From the NCBI GenBank assembly GCA_021805025.1, contig JAJZGF010000011.1:1-47384 (forward strand): a stretch of DNA of 47,384 nucleotides, written 5' to 3'. Below are positions 17,657 through 26,055 of the stretch, piece after piece. Position 1 is the stretch's first letter. Every line of letters begins with the position of its first letter. The notes under the pieces were generated by a model, which did no database searches, was not told where the DNA came from, and was given only the letters and a program-made list of their open reading frames with translations. Both the position numbers and the translations under genes were made by a program. This DNA is from Acidobacteriota bacterium (lineage in GTDB: Bacteria > Acidobacteriota > Terriglobia > Terriglobales > Acidobacteriaceae).

Positions 17657-18922
17657 TTACCGCGCCAGGCGAATGCCGGAGAACTGCCAGCGTGTTTCGG
17701 GCGCAAAAAAATTGCGATAGCTGGCTCGGATGTGGGCGGCGGGCGTGACGCAGGAGCCTCCGCGTAACACCATCTGGCCGCTCATAAATTTGCCGTTGTA
17801 CTCGCCGAGCGAGCCGGAGAGCGGCTTGAAGCCGGGATAGGCGAGATAGGCGCTTGCCGTCCATTGCCAGCAGTCGCCGAAGAGCTGTTGCGCAGAAGGC
17901 CGATTGCGGGCGGGCTGCGGCGTCATGCAGGCGTCGTTGAGCAGGTTGCCGGTGACTGGCTGGCCATGTGCGGCAGCCTCCCACTCGAACTCTGTGGCGA
18001 GGCGATGACCTGCCCAGCGAGTGTAGGCATCTGCCTCAAAGTAGCTGATATGGCTGACGGGGGCGGCAGCGGCAAGCTTCAGCGGGACAGCGCCTCGGAG
18101 GGTGAAGAGGGTCCAACCGGTATCCTCGTTGGCCCAATAGAGCGGTGCGCGCCAGCCGCTCTGCTCGACGGCGTCCCAGCCGGCAGAGAGCCAGAGCTCC
18201 GGGCGCTGGTAGCCGCCGTCGGCGATGAACTGGGCGAATTCGCCGTTGGTGACGAGGCGCGAGGCGAGCGCGTAGGGCTCAAGCCAGACCTTGTGGCGAG
18301 GCAACTCATTATCAAAACAGAAGCCTGGGCCGGTGGGGCCGATCTCATGCAGGCCGCCGGGATACGGGATGAAACGCAGCGGCGCGGGTTCGGAGCCGGG
18401 CGCGGCGCCGTTTGCAGCGGACAGGTAGGCGGGGCGGAGAGGATTGGCGAAGAAAGCGTTGAGAATGTCGGTGAGGAGCAATTCCTGATGCTGCTCCTCG
18501 TGGTTTACGCCGAGCTCGATGCTTGCGAGGGCCTCGGGTGCGGGGTTACTGTGCAGCAGATGCTCCATCGCTTCGTCCACATGAGCACGGTAGCGAAGGA
18601 CTTCATCGAGACCGGGCCGGGAGAAAGAGGCGCGGAGGCGCTTGTGCGGGAAGGCGTCGAAGCTGCGGTAGTAGCTGTTGAAGAGCCAGGGAAAATCGGG
18701 GTGGAAGAGGGGATAGCCGGGCAGGAACGGGCGCAGGACGAAGGACTCGAAAAACCACGCGGTGTGGGCAAGGTGCCATTTGGCGGGTGAGGCCTCAGGA
18801 CAGGACTGCACCATCATGTCTTCTGGAGTGAGCGGCTTGCACAAGGCCAGCGTCTGCTGTCGCGCGTGGGCGAAGCGGGCGGCGAGCGGGAGTTGAAGGG
18901 GCGTGGGCGTGACGGCGCTCAT
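17657..18922 (-). CDS. egtB: Hercynine oxygenase / sulfoxide synthase EgtB
   Basis: Non-haem iron enzyme that joins a thiol donor to hercynine with O2. The 421-residue protein has an N-terminal DinB-like helical domain with the iron ligands His53 (HLAH) and His141/His145 (HEEQH), and a C-terminal formylglycine-enzyme-like domain with VTNGEFAQFI, WAGHRLATEFEWEAAA, WQWTASAY and VLRGGSCVT. Mycobacterial EgtB uses gamma-glutamylcysteine and needs EgtA and EgtC. Neither gene is here, which fits the cysteine-using type known from the acidobacterium Chloracidobacterium. ATG 18922 is used, with AGGA 13 bases upstream. The upstream interval is shared divergently with the TPR gene. Confidence 0.94.
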   Translation of the reverse strand: MSAVTPTPLQLPLAARFAHARQQTLALCKPLTPEDMMVQSCPEASPAKWHLAHTAWFFESFVLRPFLPGYPLFHPDFPWLFNSYYRSFDAFPHKRLRASFSRPGLDEVLRYRAHVDEAMEHLLHSNPAPEALASIELGVNHEEQHQELLLTDILNAFFANPLRPAYLSAANGAAPGSEPAPLRFIPYPGGLHEIGPTGPGFCFDNELPRHKVWLEPYALASRLVTNGEFAQFIADGGYQRPELWLSAGWDAVEQSGWRAPLYWANEDTGWTLFTLRGAVPLKLAAAAPVSHISYFEADAYTRWAGHRLATEFEWEAAAHGQPVTGNLLNDACMTPQPARNRPSAQQLFGDCWQWTASAYLAYPGFKPLSGSLGEYNGKFMSGQMVLRGGSCVTPAAHIRASYRNFFAPETRWQFSGIRLAR

Positions 18923-19041
18923 GGAAGTGTGTCCTGGCGTGGATGGCTGGGTATGCCGTTTGCAGTCTATCTGATGCATCGGCGCAGCCCGAGGGCTTAC
19001 AAAAGGTGCTGCTCCGGCGGTAAAAAAATCCTTGAACGAGC

Positions 19042-19077
19042 TTGAGCATTATCCCAAAGCGGTGGTCTAATGCTCAA
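19042..19077. promoter_or_regulatory. 10+10 bp perfect inverted repeat between egtB and the TPR gene
   Basis: TTGAGCATTA (19042-19051) and TAATGCTCAA (19068-19077) are perfect inverted copies separated by 16 bases. The left arm contains TTGAGC and the right arm begins within TCTAAT (19066-19071), 18 bases on. The repeat therefore overlaps what could be -35 and -10 elements reading toward the TPR gene. It may be an operator for a dimeric regulator or a stem-loop in a leader. Confidence 0.5.
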
Positions 19078-19128
19078 CGGACGATGTTGACCGGCTTGTC
19101 GCCCTCATTCCTTCATGAGGAGGGAATT

Positions 19129-19953
19129 ATGAACAAGCTTGAAGGGTTCCGCCGCCTGCCGCTTGTCGCAGCTTGTGCGGCGATTGCCGCAGTCTCGATT
19201 TCGGTCCAGGCGGAGGTTCAGACGCTCAGCCAGAACCCGATCCCACAGGTACCCTACGAATCGGCGGCCAAAAACGCCCAAGCAGAGCCGTTGGCGATGT
19301 CGCAGGTACAGCCCACGCCGGAGCAGCTTGGGGATGCGCTGATGGGGCACAAGCGCTACCAGGCTGCGATTGAGGCCTACAAGAAGGCTCCACTGGACTC
19401 GGCTGGAGTCTGGAACAAGATGGGGATTGCGTACCAGTTGCTGCTGGACCCGGAGGATGCGGCTGCCTGCTATCGCAAGTCGCTGAAGCTGGACCGCAGA
19501 AACGCCAATGTGCTGAACAACCTGGGCACAATTTTCGATGCGCAGAAGCGTTATCACGATGCGGAGGGGATGTACCGTGCCGCGCTGCGGAGCGATCCCG
19601 GATCGGCAATCATCCGGAAGAACCTGGGCACCGCGCTGCTGGCCGAGCACAAGTACAAGAAGGGCTGGGCGGTGTACAAAGAGGCGCTGGCGATTGATCC
19701 GCAGATCTTTGACCAGCAGACCGGGCCGAAGGTGCAGGATCCCGCTTCGCTTCAGGATCGCGGCGCGATGAACTACTACATGGCCAAGGGTTGCGCGCGC
19801 GCGGGGATGTCGGACTGCGCCATCAACTATCTGCGTATGGCATTGAACGAGGGATTCACTAACCCCCGGAAGCTGGCGGAGGACAGCGAATTTGCGGGTA
19901 TGCGCGAGTCGCCGGCTTTTCAGGAACTGATACGGGTGCAGAAGAATCCCTGA
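19129..19953 (+). CDS. Exported TPR-repeat protein
   Basis: A 274-residue protein with a signal peptide (about 9-28, ending VQA) and three to four tetratricopeptide repeats between residues 65 and 190 (for example VWNKMGIAYQLLLDPEDAAACYRKSLKL and VLNNLGTIFDAQKRYHDAEGMYRAAL). A helical C-terminal tail contains NEGFTNP and FAGMRESPAFQEL, a layout common in acidobacterial TPR proteins. It is presumably a periplasmic protein-interaction scaffold; no enzymatic motif is seen. The start at ATG 19129 is well supported by GAGGAGG at 19117-19123. Confidence 0.88.
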   Translation: MNKLEGFRRLPLVAACAAIAAVSISVQAEVQTLSQNPIPQVPYESAAKNAQAEPLAMSQVQPTPEQLGDALMGHKRYQAAIEAYKKAPLDSAGVWNKMGIAYQLLLDPEDAAACYRKSLKLDRRNANVLNNLGTIFDAQKRYHDAEGMYRAALRSDPGSAIIRKNLGTALLAEHKYKKGWAVYKEALAIDPQIFDQQTGPKVQDPASLQDRGAMNYYMAKGCARAGMSDCAINYLRMALNEGFTNPRKLAEDSEFAGMRESPAFQELIRVQKNP

Positions 19954-20060
19954 GGAAGCACGCGTGGGCAGGCGGGCACGCCGATGAAGGCCGGAAGGCG
20001 GGGCAGGGGGCCCTGTGCAGCTACACTGCCAGAGTACTTCTCTGCTGACCTGGAGCCCGC

Positions 20061-20828
20061 ATGAACCTGCGTATTCTGCTGACGGCGACCCTGCTGACAA
20101 TCCTCTGTTCGGCACATGCTCAAACTGCAGCGATTACTGCGCCTGCGACGCCCGCAGCGCAGGACCGCGCCGCCAACGGCTGGCACCGGCTGGGCGACGA
20201 AGGCCGCGGCGTGCTGGGCACCGTGACGGCGGTGGCTGGGGATCACTTTTCCGTGAAGACCGAAAAGGGCGCGCACACGGCTGTGTACTTCAGCGCGAAC
20301 ACGCGCTTTCTGAAGCAGGTGATTGCGCGCTCCGCGGGGCCCGCGGTGGACTGCAACGCAGAACTGGAGATGGCCCGGCTGCCGGGAACACTCGAGCCGT
20401 GGAAGGCCGCGGGCATTCAAAGGCAGGACGTGATTGCCGCAAGCGGCGAGGGGGATGCAGCGGAACGACAGGTGGGCGCAGTGGTGATTGTGTTGCTGGA
20501 CCCTGGATGTGCGCGGGAGGCGGGGAAGTTGCTGGCTAACTACGGCAAAACCTGGCTGGCCGGCCGCGTGACCGCAATGCAGGGAAGCAGGATTACGCTG
20601 GCCAGCGCGATTGACCTGGGGTCACGGACCCTCGTGGTGAGCGCGGATACGGTACTTGAGCAGGCGGGAACGGGGAACAAAGTAGATGCAGTGCACGTGG
20701 GCGACCTGGTGCGCGTGGAGGGAGCCAGGCGGCACGGAGTGTTTGCGGCGAAGACGATCCGCGTGGTGGTGTTTCCTCGTCCACATGGCGGCCCGCAGTT
20801 GCCCAGAGATGGCCAGCCGCGTCAGTAG
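20061..20828 (+). CDS. Secreted two-repeat beta-domain protein (DUF5666-like)
   Basis: A 255-residue protein with a signal peptide (residues 1-21, ending AHAQ). It has two similar segments, VLGTVTAVAGDHFSVKTEKG near 51-70 and GRVTAMQGSRITLAS near 173-187. Each is a G-x-V-T-x-V pattern of the small beta-barrel modules called DUF5666. The C-terminal segment, VHVGDLVRVEGARRHGVFAAKTIRVV, fits the same fold. The function is unknown; the assignment rests on pattern only. It follows the TPR gene by 107 bases on the same strand and converges on the EAL-HDOD gene. Confidence 0.72.
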   Translation: MNLRILLTATLLTILCSAHAQTAAITAPATPAAQDRAANGWHRLGDEGRGVLGTVTAVAGDHFSVKTEKGAHTAVYFSANTRFLKQVIARSAGPAVDCNAELEMARLPGTLEPWKAAGIQRQDVIAASGEGDAAERQVGAVVIVLLDPGCAREAGKLLANYGKTWLAGRVTAMQGSRITLASAIDLGSRTLVVSADTVLEQAGTGNKVDAVHVGDLVRVEGARRHGVFAAKTIRVVVFPRPHGGPQLPRDGQPRQ

Positions 20829-20843
20829 GGCGGTGAGTTTGGG

Positions 20844-22112
20844 TCAGGCGGCGGCGTAGAGCGTGGAGTTGGCCCAGTCGAGAGCCTCCCTGGCGCAGCG
20901 GCTGAGGCATGACGAATCGACGCCGGTGCCGAGGGCCATGCTGTCGCAGCGCGCCCAGTCGGCCTGTTCCCAGGCCTCCATCCAGCCGAGTGGGCAGCGC
21001 TCATGGTTCGTGGCGCCGAGCAGCGCATCGGAGATCTCCTGGCGCATGGGGAGCGAAGGGACGATGCTGCTCATGGGGATGCGCAGCATGGCAGGGAGAA
21101 GGCTGAACATGCCGAGGAGATATTGCTCTGTGGGGTCGAGCGCGCAATAGTCGGCAGCGAGCTCGCAGAAGCGGGCCCGGACAAGAGCCATTCGCATCAA
21201 TTCAGTGGGCTGGCCTGCGGTGAACTCACTGGCGATGGCCAGGGTGGCAAGCTGACGGAAGGCTGCTTCGCCGACGGCAAGAATCGCCGCGCGGATCGAG
21301 CTGACTTCCTGGCGCACGGCAAAGAGAGGAGAGTTGACGAGCCGCAGCAGGCGGTAGGTGAGCGCCGCATCGCTCTTGACCAGTTGGCTGACGCGGAGCA
21401 GGTCGAACGGCTGATCCTGGAGAAGCTTGAGCAGATCAAGATGCGAGCGGCCCGTAGCGGGAATCTTGTGGTTTTTCAACAGAGTTGGGTGGCAGAAGTA
21501 GTAGCCCTGAAAGAGGGTGAAGCCTTCAGCGCGGGCCTGCGCGTACTCCTCCGGAGTTTCGATTTTTTCAGCCAGCAGCGCGATGGGGCGGGGACGGATA
21601 TGGCGGAGGAGGTGTTTGCGCTCTTCCCGGCCGGAGAGAGTGAAATCCACCTTGATATAGTCGGCAAGCTCGACGAGCGGGAGAAATCTTGGCTTCCAGA
21701 TGAAGTCGTCGAGAGCGAGGCGAAAGCCCTGCGATTTGAGTCTTCGACAGGCCTCGATGAGGGGTGGAGTGGGCTCGACGGTTTCGAGAACTTCGAGGAC
21801 CGTCAGGCTGGGCGGCAGGACTTCGACGAGGTTGCCGGTCAGGGCTTCTAGGGTGCAGTTGACGAATGCCGGAAGGCCGCCCGTGAGGGTTTCCATGCCG
21901 AAGAAGACTGTGTTGTCGAACATGGTGCGGGTGGCGAGGTCGCCGTCCCCGCGAAAGACGGAATCCGGGCCGCTGCGAAAGAGCAACTCGTAGGCGTGGA
22001 CCGTGCCGTCGAGATTGAGGATAGGCTGGCGGGCCACATAGCGCAGGGCATCTGCATGCTCAGGCTGTGTAGGGGAGAGAGCGCCGGGAACAGGTACGGA
22101 TTGTGGCCTCAT
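20844..22112 (-). CDS. EAL-HDOD signalling protein (YuxH/CdgJ type)
   Basis: A 422-residue cytoplasmic protein with an N-terminal EAL domain (about 25-220) and a C-terminal HDOD domain (about 225-410). In the EAL part, ELL replaces EAL. FVNCT, LETVE, LALDDF, YIKVDF, LAEKIET and LFQGYYF stand at the usual conserved positions, but the loop after DDF lacks the GxG of active c-di-GMP phosphodiesterases (DDFIWKP). It probably binds c-di-GMP or other partners rather than degrading it. Proteins of this layout affect motility or surface behaviour elsewhere. The start at 22112 lacks a clear ribosome binding site; the interval to fabG is 90 bases. Confidence 0.88.
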   Translation of the reverse strand: MRPQSVPVPGALSPTQPEHADALRYVARQPILNLDGTVHAYELLFRSGPDSVFRGDGDLATRTMFDNTVFFGMETLTGGLPAFVNCTLEALTGNLVEVLPPSLTVLEVLETVEPTPPLIEACRRLKSQGFRLALDDFIWKPRFLPLVELADYIKVDFTLSGREERKHLLRHIRPRPIALLAEKIETPEEYAQARAEGFTLFQGYYFCHPTLLKNHKIPATGRSHLDLLKLLQDQPFDLLRVSQLVKSDAALTYRLLRLVNSPLFAVRQEVSSIRAAILAVGEAAFRQLATLAIASEFTAGQPTELMRMALVRARFCELAADYCALDPTEQYLLGMFSLLPAMLRIPMSSIVPSLPMRQEISDALLGATNHERCPLGWMEAWEQADWARCDSMALGTGVDSSCLSRCAREALDWANSTLYAAA

Positions 22113-22202
22113 GCCGGCTACCCCATTGGTTTATCGTGCAGCGCTGTCAAAAGCTTAACCTTCGGACCAGCGGTTAGGGGCCGCCCCGGTTCGGGGAGGG
22201 CC

Positions 22203-22952
22203 TTATGCGCCCATGAACATGCCGCCGTTCACATCGAGGACGTGGCCGGTAATGTAGGCAGCGGCGTCTGAGGCAAGAAAAGCCACGGACTGGGCAATCT
22301 CTTCAGCGGTCCCTGGGCGGCCCAGCGGAATGGCTGCCATCATGGCTTCACGCTGCTTGTCATCGAGGACGGCGGTCATGGGCGTCTCGATGTAGCCGGG
22401 TGCGACCGCATTGACGGTGATGCCGCGCGAGGCGACCTCGCGGGCCAGCGACCGGGTGAGGCCAATCAAGCCGGCCTTCGAGGAAGCGTAGTTGACCTGG
22501 CCGGCCTGGCCGGTGCGGCCTACGACGCTGCTGATATTGATGATGCGGCCCCAGCGATTCTTGAGCATGGGCCGCAGCACAGCCTGAGTGAGCAGAAAGG
22601 CTCCGGTCAGGTTGGTGCCGAGCACGTCATCCCAGTCAGTGCGTTTCATCGCCATCATGAGGCCGTCGCGGGTAATGCCCGCATTGTTCACCAGGATTTC
22701 TACCTTGCCGTAGCGCTCAAGAACAGCCTTGGCCCCGGCTTTGAGCGATTCTTCGCAGGCGACATCGAGAGCGAAGGTTTCAGCCTGGCCGTCGACTGCG
22801 GCAATTTCCGCGGCAACGGCGGTGAGCTTGTCCTGGCTGCGCGCGGCCAGAGCGACGGTGGCGCCTGCGCGCGCCAGTTCAAGGGCGCAAGCCCGTCCGA
22901 TTCCCTGACTGGCTCCGGTGACGAGCGCAATTCTTCCCTGCAATGCCGCCAT
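22203..22952 (-). CDS. fabG: 3-oxoacyl-ACP reductase (SDR family)
   Basis: NADPH-dependent reductase of fatty-acid elongation, 249 residues. It shows the SDR cofactor loop TGASQGIG (14-21), NNAG, the catalytic Ser in INISSVVG, and Tyr-x3-Lys as YASSKAG. The C-terminus, GHVLDVNGGMFMGA, is typical of FabG. Nothing else of the fab pathway is adjacent, so a FabG-like reductase of other 3-oxoacyl substrates cannot be excluded. ATG 22952 is chosen because homology starts at MAALQGRIALVTG; AGGGA lies about 15 bases upstream. The frame remains open upstream but there overlaps the DUF2071 gene. Confidence 0.9.
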   Translation of the reverse strand: MAALQGRIALVTGASQGIGRACALELARAGATVALAARSQDKLTAVAAEIAAVDGQAETFALDVACEESLKAGAKAVLERYGKVEILVNNAGITRDGLMMAMKRTDWDDVLGTNLTGAFLLTQAVLRPMLKNRWGRIINISSVVGRTGQAGQVNYASSKAGLIGLTRSLAREVASRGITVNAVAPGYIETPMTAVLDDKQREAMMAAIPLGRPGTAEEIAQSVAFLASDAAAYITGHVLDVNGGMFMGA

Positions 22953-23043
22953 GTGTGATTTTGTCCCTACGCGCAAGGGCGCGCCTTTCCGCCCTTCATT
23001 ATAGGTGGACTCGGGTAGCGTGTGAGGCGAACGGGAACGGCGG

Positions 23044-23853
23044 CTAGCTGGAGGGTGCGACCGCGATGGGCACGGGGCGCGCGGCGACGGCCCGGCGCAC
23101 GGGCTCTGCAGGCCAGACATAGACAGCGAGCCGGCGGGAGTAGTGGAGGACGGGAGCGATGTTCGGCAGCGTGATGCCGATGGCTGCTGCGAGGTCGTTG
23201 CGATGTATCTCCGCCTCTGCTTCCTCCAGCGGCCAGGGAACGTGGTGGATGTTGGCCCTAACCAGGTTGCCGGCGCGGTCGTAGGTGAAGAGGCAGTAGC
23301 GCTCGGTGAGGAAGTGCTCCAGCGAGCCGGGGCTGCTTTCGACGAGGCGGCGCGTGGGGCCGAGTCCGCGATATCGGGCGATGAAGAGGACGGGCCGGCT
23401 GGTGAATCGTCTGCGACTGTAGTAGGAAAACTCGCGCTCGGAGCGCCTCTCGATGCGCATCTCGGCCCAGTAGTAAGGCAGGTGATAGACGCCGCGCGCG
23501 ACGGCGACGGCCAGGAGGCTGCCCGCATCGAGGGAGAAGAAGTAGACGCCCTGTGACCCTGTGCGCGGGTCGCGGACATAGGTGCGAAGGTTGAGTTCAG
23601 GAAACTGGCGTGCGGTGGGGACAGGGGGAATGCCGCGAAGCTTGATGCGGTCCATCCAGAACGGGACGACGCCGAGCCATGCGGAACCCTGGAAGGTATC
23701 AACCACCAGGCCTTCCGGAAGCAGGGGCGCAATCTGCGAAGGAGTGATGGGCCAGTGGGCAAAAAGAAGATCGTTCCATCGCTGGGTCATGACCCAGCGG
23801 CCTGAGGGTAAAGGCCGGGGGCGCTGGGACGTCCGTACTTTGATCTCCCGCAT
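23044..23853 (-). CDS. DUF2071 / YqjF-like protein
   Basis: A 269-residue cytoplasmic protein matching the YqjF group. The N-terminal QRWNDLLFAHWPITPSQIAPLLPEGL, then TFQGSAWLGVVPFWM and FPELNLRTYV, are the family's conserved blocks. The fold resembles acetoacetate decarboxylase but no activity is known. Two starts are possible. I choose ATG 23853 because AGGAG sits nine bases before it, whereas the upstream GTG at 23874 has none. It is divergent from thyX with about 100 bases between, and is possibly co-transcribed with fabG (91 bases downstream). Confidence 0.86.
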   Translation of the reverse strand: MREIKVRTSQRPRPLPSGRWVMTQRWNDLLFAHWPITPSQIAPLLPEGLVVDTFQGSAWLGVVPFWMDRIKLRGIPPVPTARQFPELNLRTYVRDPRTGSQGVYFFSLDAGSLLAVAVARGVYHLPYYWAEMRIERRSEREFSYYSRRRFTSRPVLFIARYRGLGPTRRLVESSPGSLEHFLTERYCLFTYDRAGNLVRANIHHVPWPLEEAEAEIHRNDLAAAIGITLPNIAPVLHYSRRLAVYVWPAEPVRRAVAARPVPIAVAPSS

Positions 23854-23956
23854 GGGCCCCTTCTCCTGTTTCACAACTGACGACGCGCAGCGCGGTTGTC
23901 AACCGCAGAAAAACTTTCGCGCTCTCATGTCGTATTCTGTTCGCGAGCCCTCAAAA

Positions 23957-25543
23957 ATGTCCAGTAAATCTTTTCAGCCGGAAAACGCACGTAACCAGAC
24001 CGAAGTCTTTGCCGTACATGGAGCCGACCCCGAAGTACTGGCCTACGCAATGGCCAAATATTCGCGTTCGGCGTTGTCGATGCGCGAGTCCGTGGCCGAG
24101 ATCAGCGCCCAGCGCGCCGAGCAGTTCCTCAATACCTTTTATTTTCAATATGGCCACCGGTCGATTGCGGACCTGGCGCACATTGCCTTTGCGGTGGAAC
24201 GGTTGAGCCTGCTGGCGGCGATTGTGCTGGTGGATGAGCAGAGGTGGGACGGTCAAGAGCGATCCACAAGGTACCAGAACTTCCTGAAATCCGGGTGGTA
24301 TTTTCCGGATTTCGGGCCGGATGCGGCAGCGGCACACCTGTATGCCGGAACCGTGGAGAACCTGTTTGCAACCTACCAGCGCACCACCGCGTCTGTCCTC
24401 GACGCGCTGCGCAAGCGCGTTGCCTGCCCCGCAGCGATGAAGCCCGAGGCCTACGAGCGGACGCTGAAAGCGCGCGCCTTTGATGTGGCCCGCTACCTGC
24501 TGCCGCTGGCCACCAATACCTCACTGGGCCAGATTGTGAACGCACGCACGCTGGAGACACAGGTGTCGCGGCTGCTCTCGCATCCCATGGCTGAGGTGCG
24601 CGACCTGGGCGTCAAGCTACGCGAAGCCGCTACCGGCCCGGCATGGAATGTGAACGCTGCCGCCGGCGCGGCCTTTGTCAAAAAACTTGGCGCTGATCCT
24701 GCGCTTGCCGCCGAGGCTGCGAACCTGCTGACTCGCGAGGTCCGCACCGCAGCCACGCTGGTGAAGTATGCCGCGCCGAACCAGTACGTCATCGAAACGC
24801 AGGCCGAGTTGTCGCAGGCCGCGGCGGAACTCTTTGCCAAAGTTCCGATTGCGGAGGCGCCGGTAGTGGACCTGGTGGAGCGCACGGAGACGCTTGAAGT
24901 CGAACTGGCGGCGACGCTCCTTTACTCGGCGAGTCACTATCCGTACCGGCAGATTCGCGACTTGGCAGCCGGGTTTCCCGCTGCTCGTGTTGCGGAACTG
25001 ATCGAGTTGGGCCTGCGGCATCGCGGCCGGCACGACGAGGCGCTGCGCGCGTTCCACGCCGGAGCGGCGTTGCGGTTTGACATTCTGATGGACATCGGTG
25101 GCTTTCGCGACATGCATCGGCATCGCCGATCGACGCAAATTCTGCAGGGTTTCACCGCAGTCCATGGCTACGAGACGCCGGCAGCGGGCGACCTAGGGCC
25201 GGAGGTGAATCTACTGGCGGAGGCGGGCGCGCTGGGCGACTACCAGGCGGCGGTGGAAGCGGCGCACGGCGCAAGCGCGCGCATTGCGGCGGGAACGGCG
25301 CCCGAGGCTGCGCAGTCTGCGCTTTACCTGCTGCCGCTGGCCACCCGCATTCGCTGCCTCTTCAAGATGGACTTTGCCGAAGCGCAGTACATCAGCGAAC
25401 TGCGGTCGGGGGCGGCGGGACACTTCAGCTATAGGCGTGTGGCGTGGGAGATGTACCGCGCGCTGGAGCGGCAGCATCCGGCGCTGGCGCGGCATGTGCG
25501 CGTGACGGACTTCACGAAGCCGATTGACCTGCTGCAGCGGTAA
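23957..25543 (+). CDS. Tandem-domain ThyX-like (FAD-dependent thymidylate synthase) protein
   Basis: A 528-residue protein with two ThyX-like halves. The first (about 20-260) has YGHRSIADLAHIAFAVERLS, then QERSTRYQNF (100-109), and LLPLATNTSLGQIVNARTLETQ. The second (about 280-520) has MHRHRRSTQ at 386-394 and YLLPLATRIRCLFKMDFAEAQYISELR. ThyX makes dTMP from dUMP with methylene-folate and FADH2. Its motif RHRxxSxNExSxRY is split here: the N half keeps only the E-x-S-x-R-Y end, and the C half keeps only R-H-R. ATG 23957 is taken; ATG 23927 would add ten residues. Whether it is the cell's thymidylate synthase is not certain from sequence alone. Confidence 0.82.
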   Translation: MSSKSFQPENARNQTEVFAVHGADPEVLAYAMAKYSRSALSMRESVAEISAQRAEQFLNTFYFQYGHRSIADLAHIAFAVERLSLLAAIVLVDEQRWDGQERSTRYQNFLKSGWYFPDFGPDAAAAHLYAGTVENLFATYQRTTASVLDALRKRVACPAAMKPEAYERTLKARAFDVARYLLPLATNTSLGQIVNARTLETQVSRLLSHPMAEVRDLGVKLREAATGPAWNVNAAAGAAFVKKLGADPALAAEAANLLTREVRTAATLVKYAAPNQYVIETQAELSQAAAELFAKVPIAEAPVVDLVERTETLEVELAATLLYSASHYPYRQIRDLAAGFPAARVAELIELGLRHRGRHDEALRAFHAGAALRFDILMDIGGFRDMHRHRRSTQILQGFTAVHGYETPAAGDLGPEVNLLAEAGALGDYQAAVEAAHGASARIAAGTAPEAAQSALYLLPLATRIRCLFKMDFAEAQYISELRSGAAGHFSYRRVAWEMYRALERQHPALARHVRVTDFTKPIDLLQR

Positions 25544-25592
25544 GTTGGCGCGTTCGATTCGTTCGCCCATCGGGCCGAGGAGGTGAGGCAGC

Positions 25593-25979
25593 ATGAAAGT
25601 GAGAGTGCCGCTCGTTGCCATCTGTGTCTTCGCGTTGCTGGAGGGAGCGGCCGGTCTTCATGCGGCTCCTCCCAAAGGCTATGCAGTTGCCGAGATTACG
25701 GTGACGAACCCAGTCGCCTACAAGAAATACCTGGCCGCCGTGACGCCTGTGGTGGCTCAGTTTGGCGGGAGATATCTTGTGCGCGCCGGACAGGTGATTC
25801 CACTCGAAGGCCAGGCTCCGACGGGGCGCTTCGTTGTGATTGAGTTTCCAAGCCTGGCGGTTGCGCAGCAGTTTGAAAATTCCTCCCAATACATGGCCAT
25901 TGCGCCGTTGCGAAAGAAGGCCGCGCGAACGCGGCTTTTTCTGGTTGAAGGCGCCGCCGAAGATCCGGCGGGCCGGTAG
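25593..25979 (+). CDS. DUF1330 protein with signal peptide
   Basis: A 128-residue protein with a signal peptide (1-25, ending LHAAP) followed by a dimeric alpha/beta-barrel domain of the DUF1330 type. Key text is GYAVAEITVTNPVAYKKYLAAVTPVVAQFGGRYLVRAG, then FVVIEFPSLAVAQQFENSSQY. Most DUF1330 proteins are cytoplasmic and about 95 residues long; an exported version is less common. A very strong site, GAGGAGGTGAGG, precedes ATG 25593. The gene is bracketed by two related copies of the 3' end of thyX, so it may have arrived here by recombination. Confidence 0.85.
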   Translation: MKVRVPLVAICVFALLEGAAGLHAAPPKGYAVAEITVTNPVAYKKYLAAVTPVVAQFGGRYLVRAGQVIPLEGQAPTGRFVVIEFPSLAVAQQFENSSQYMAIAPLRKKAARTRLFLVEGAAEDPAGR

Positions 25980-25996
25980 AGAGCGTGGGAATTGCG

Positions 25997-26039
25997 CGTG
26001 ACGCATTCTACGAAGCCCATCGATCTGCTGCAGCGGTGA
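25997..26039 (+). pseudogene. Remnant copy of the thyX 3' end
   Basis: These 43 bases match 35 of 43 positions of 25501-25543, the last codons and stop of the ThyX-like gene. Translated in the same phase they read VTHSTKPIDLLQR-stop against VTDFTKPIDLLQR-stop. Four of the eight differences are silent third-position or stop changes. The likeness continues as TGGCGCG just after both stops. No start codon or longer homology precedes it, so it is a leftover fragment flanking the DUF1330 gene. Confidence 0.8.
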
Positions 26040-26055
26040 TGGCGCGGGCTGGGCG

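Noticed and set aside
23582..23956. Upstream extension of the ThyX-like gene
   Set aside because: It is in frame but overlaps the divergent DUF2071 gene; homology to ThyX begins only after 23957.
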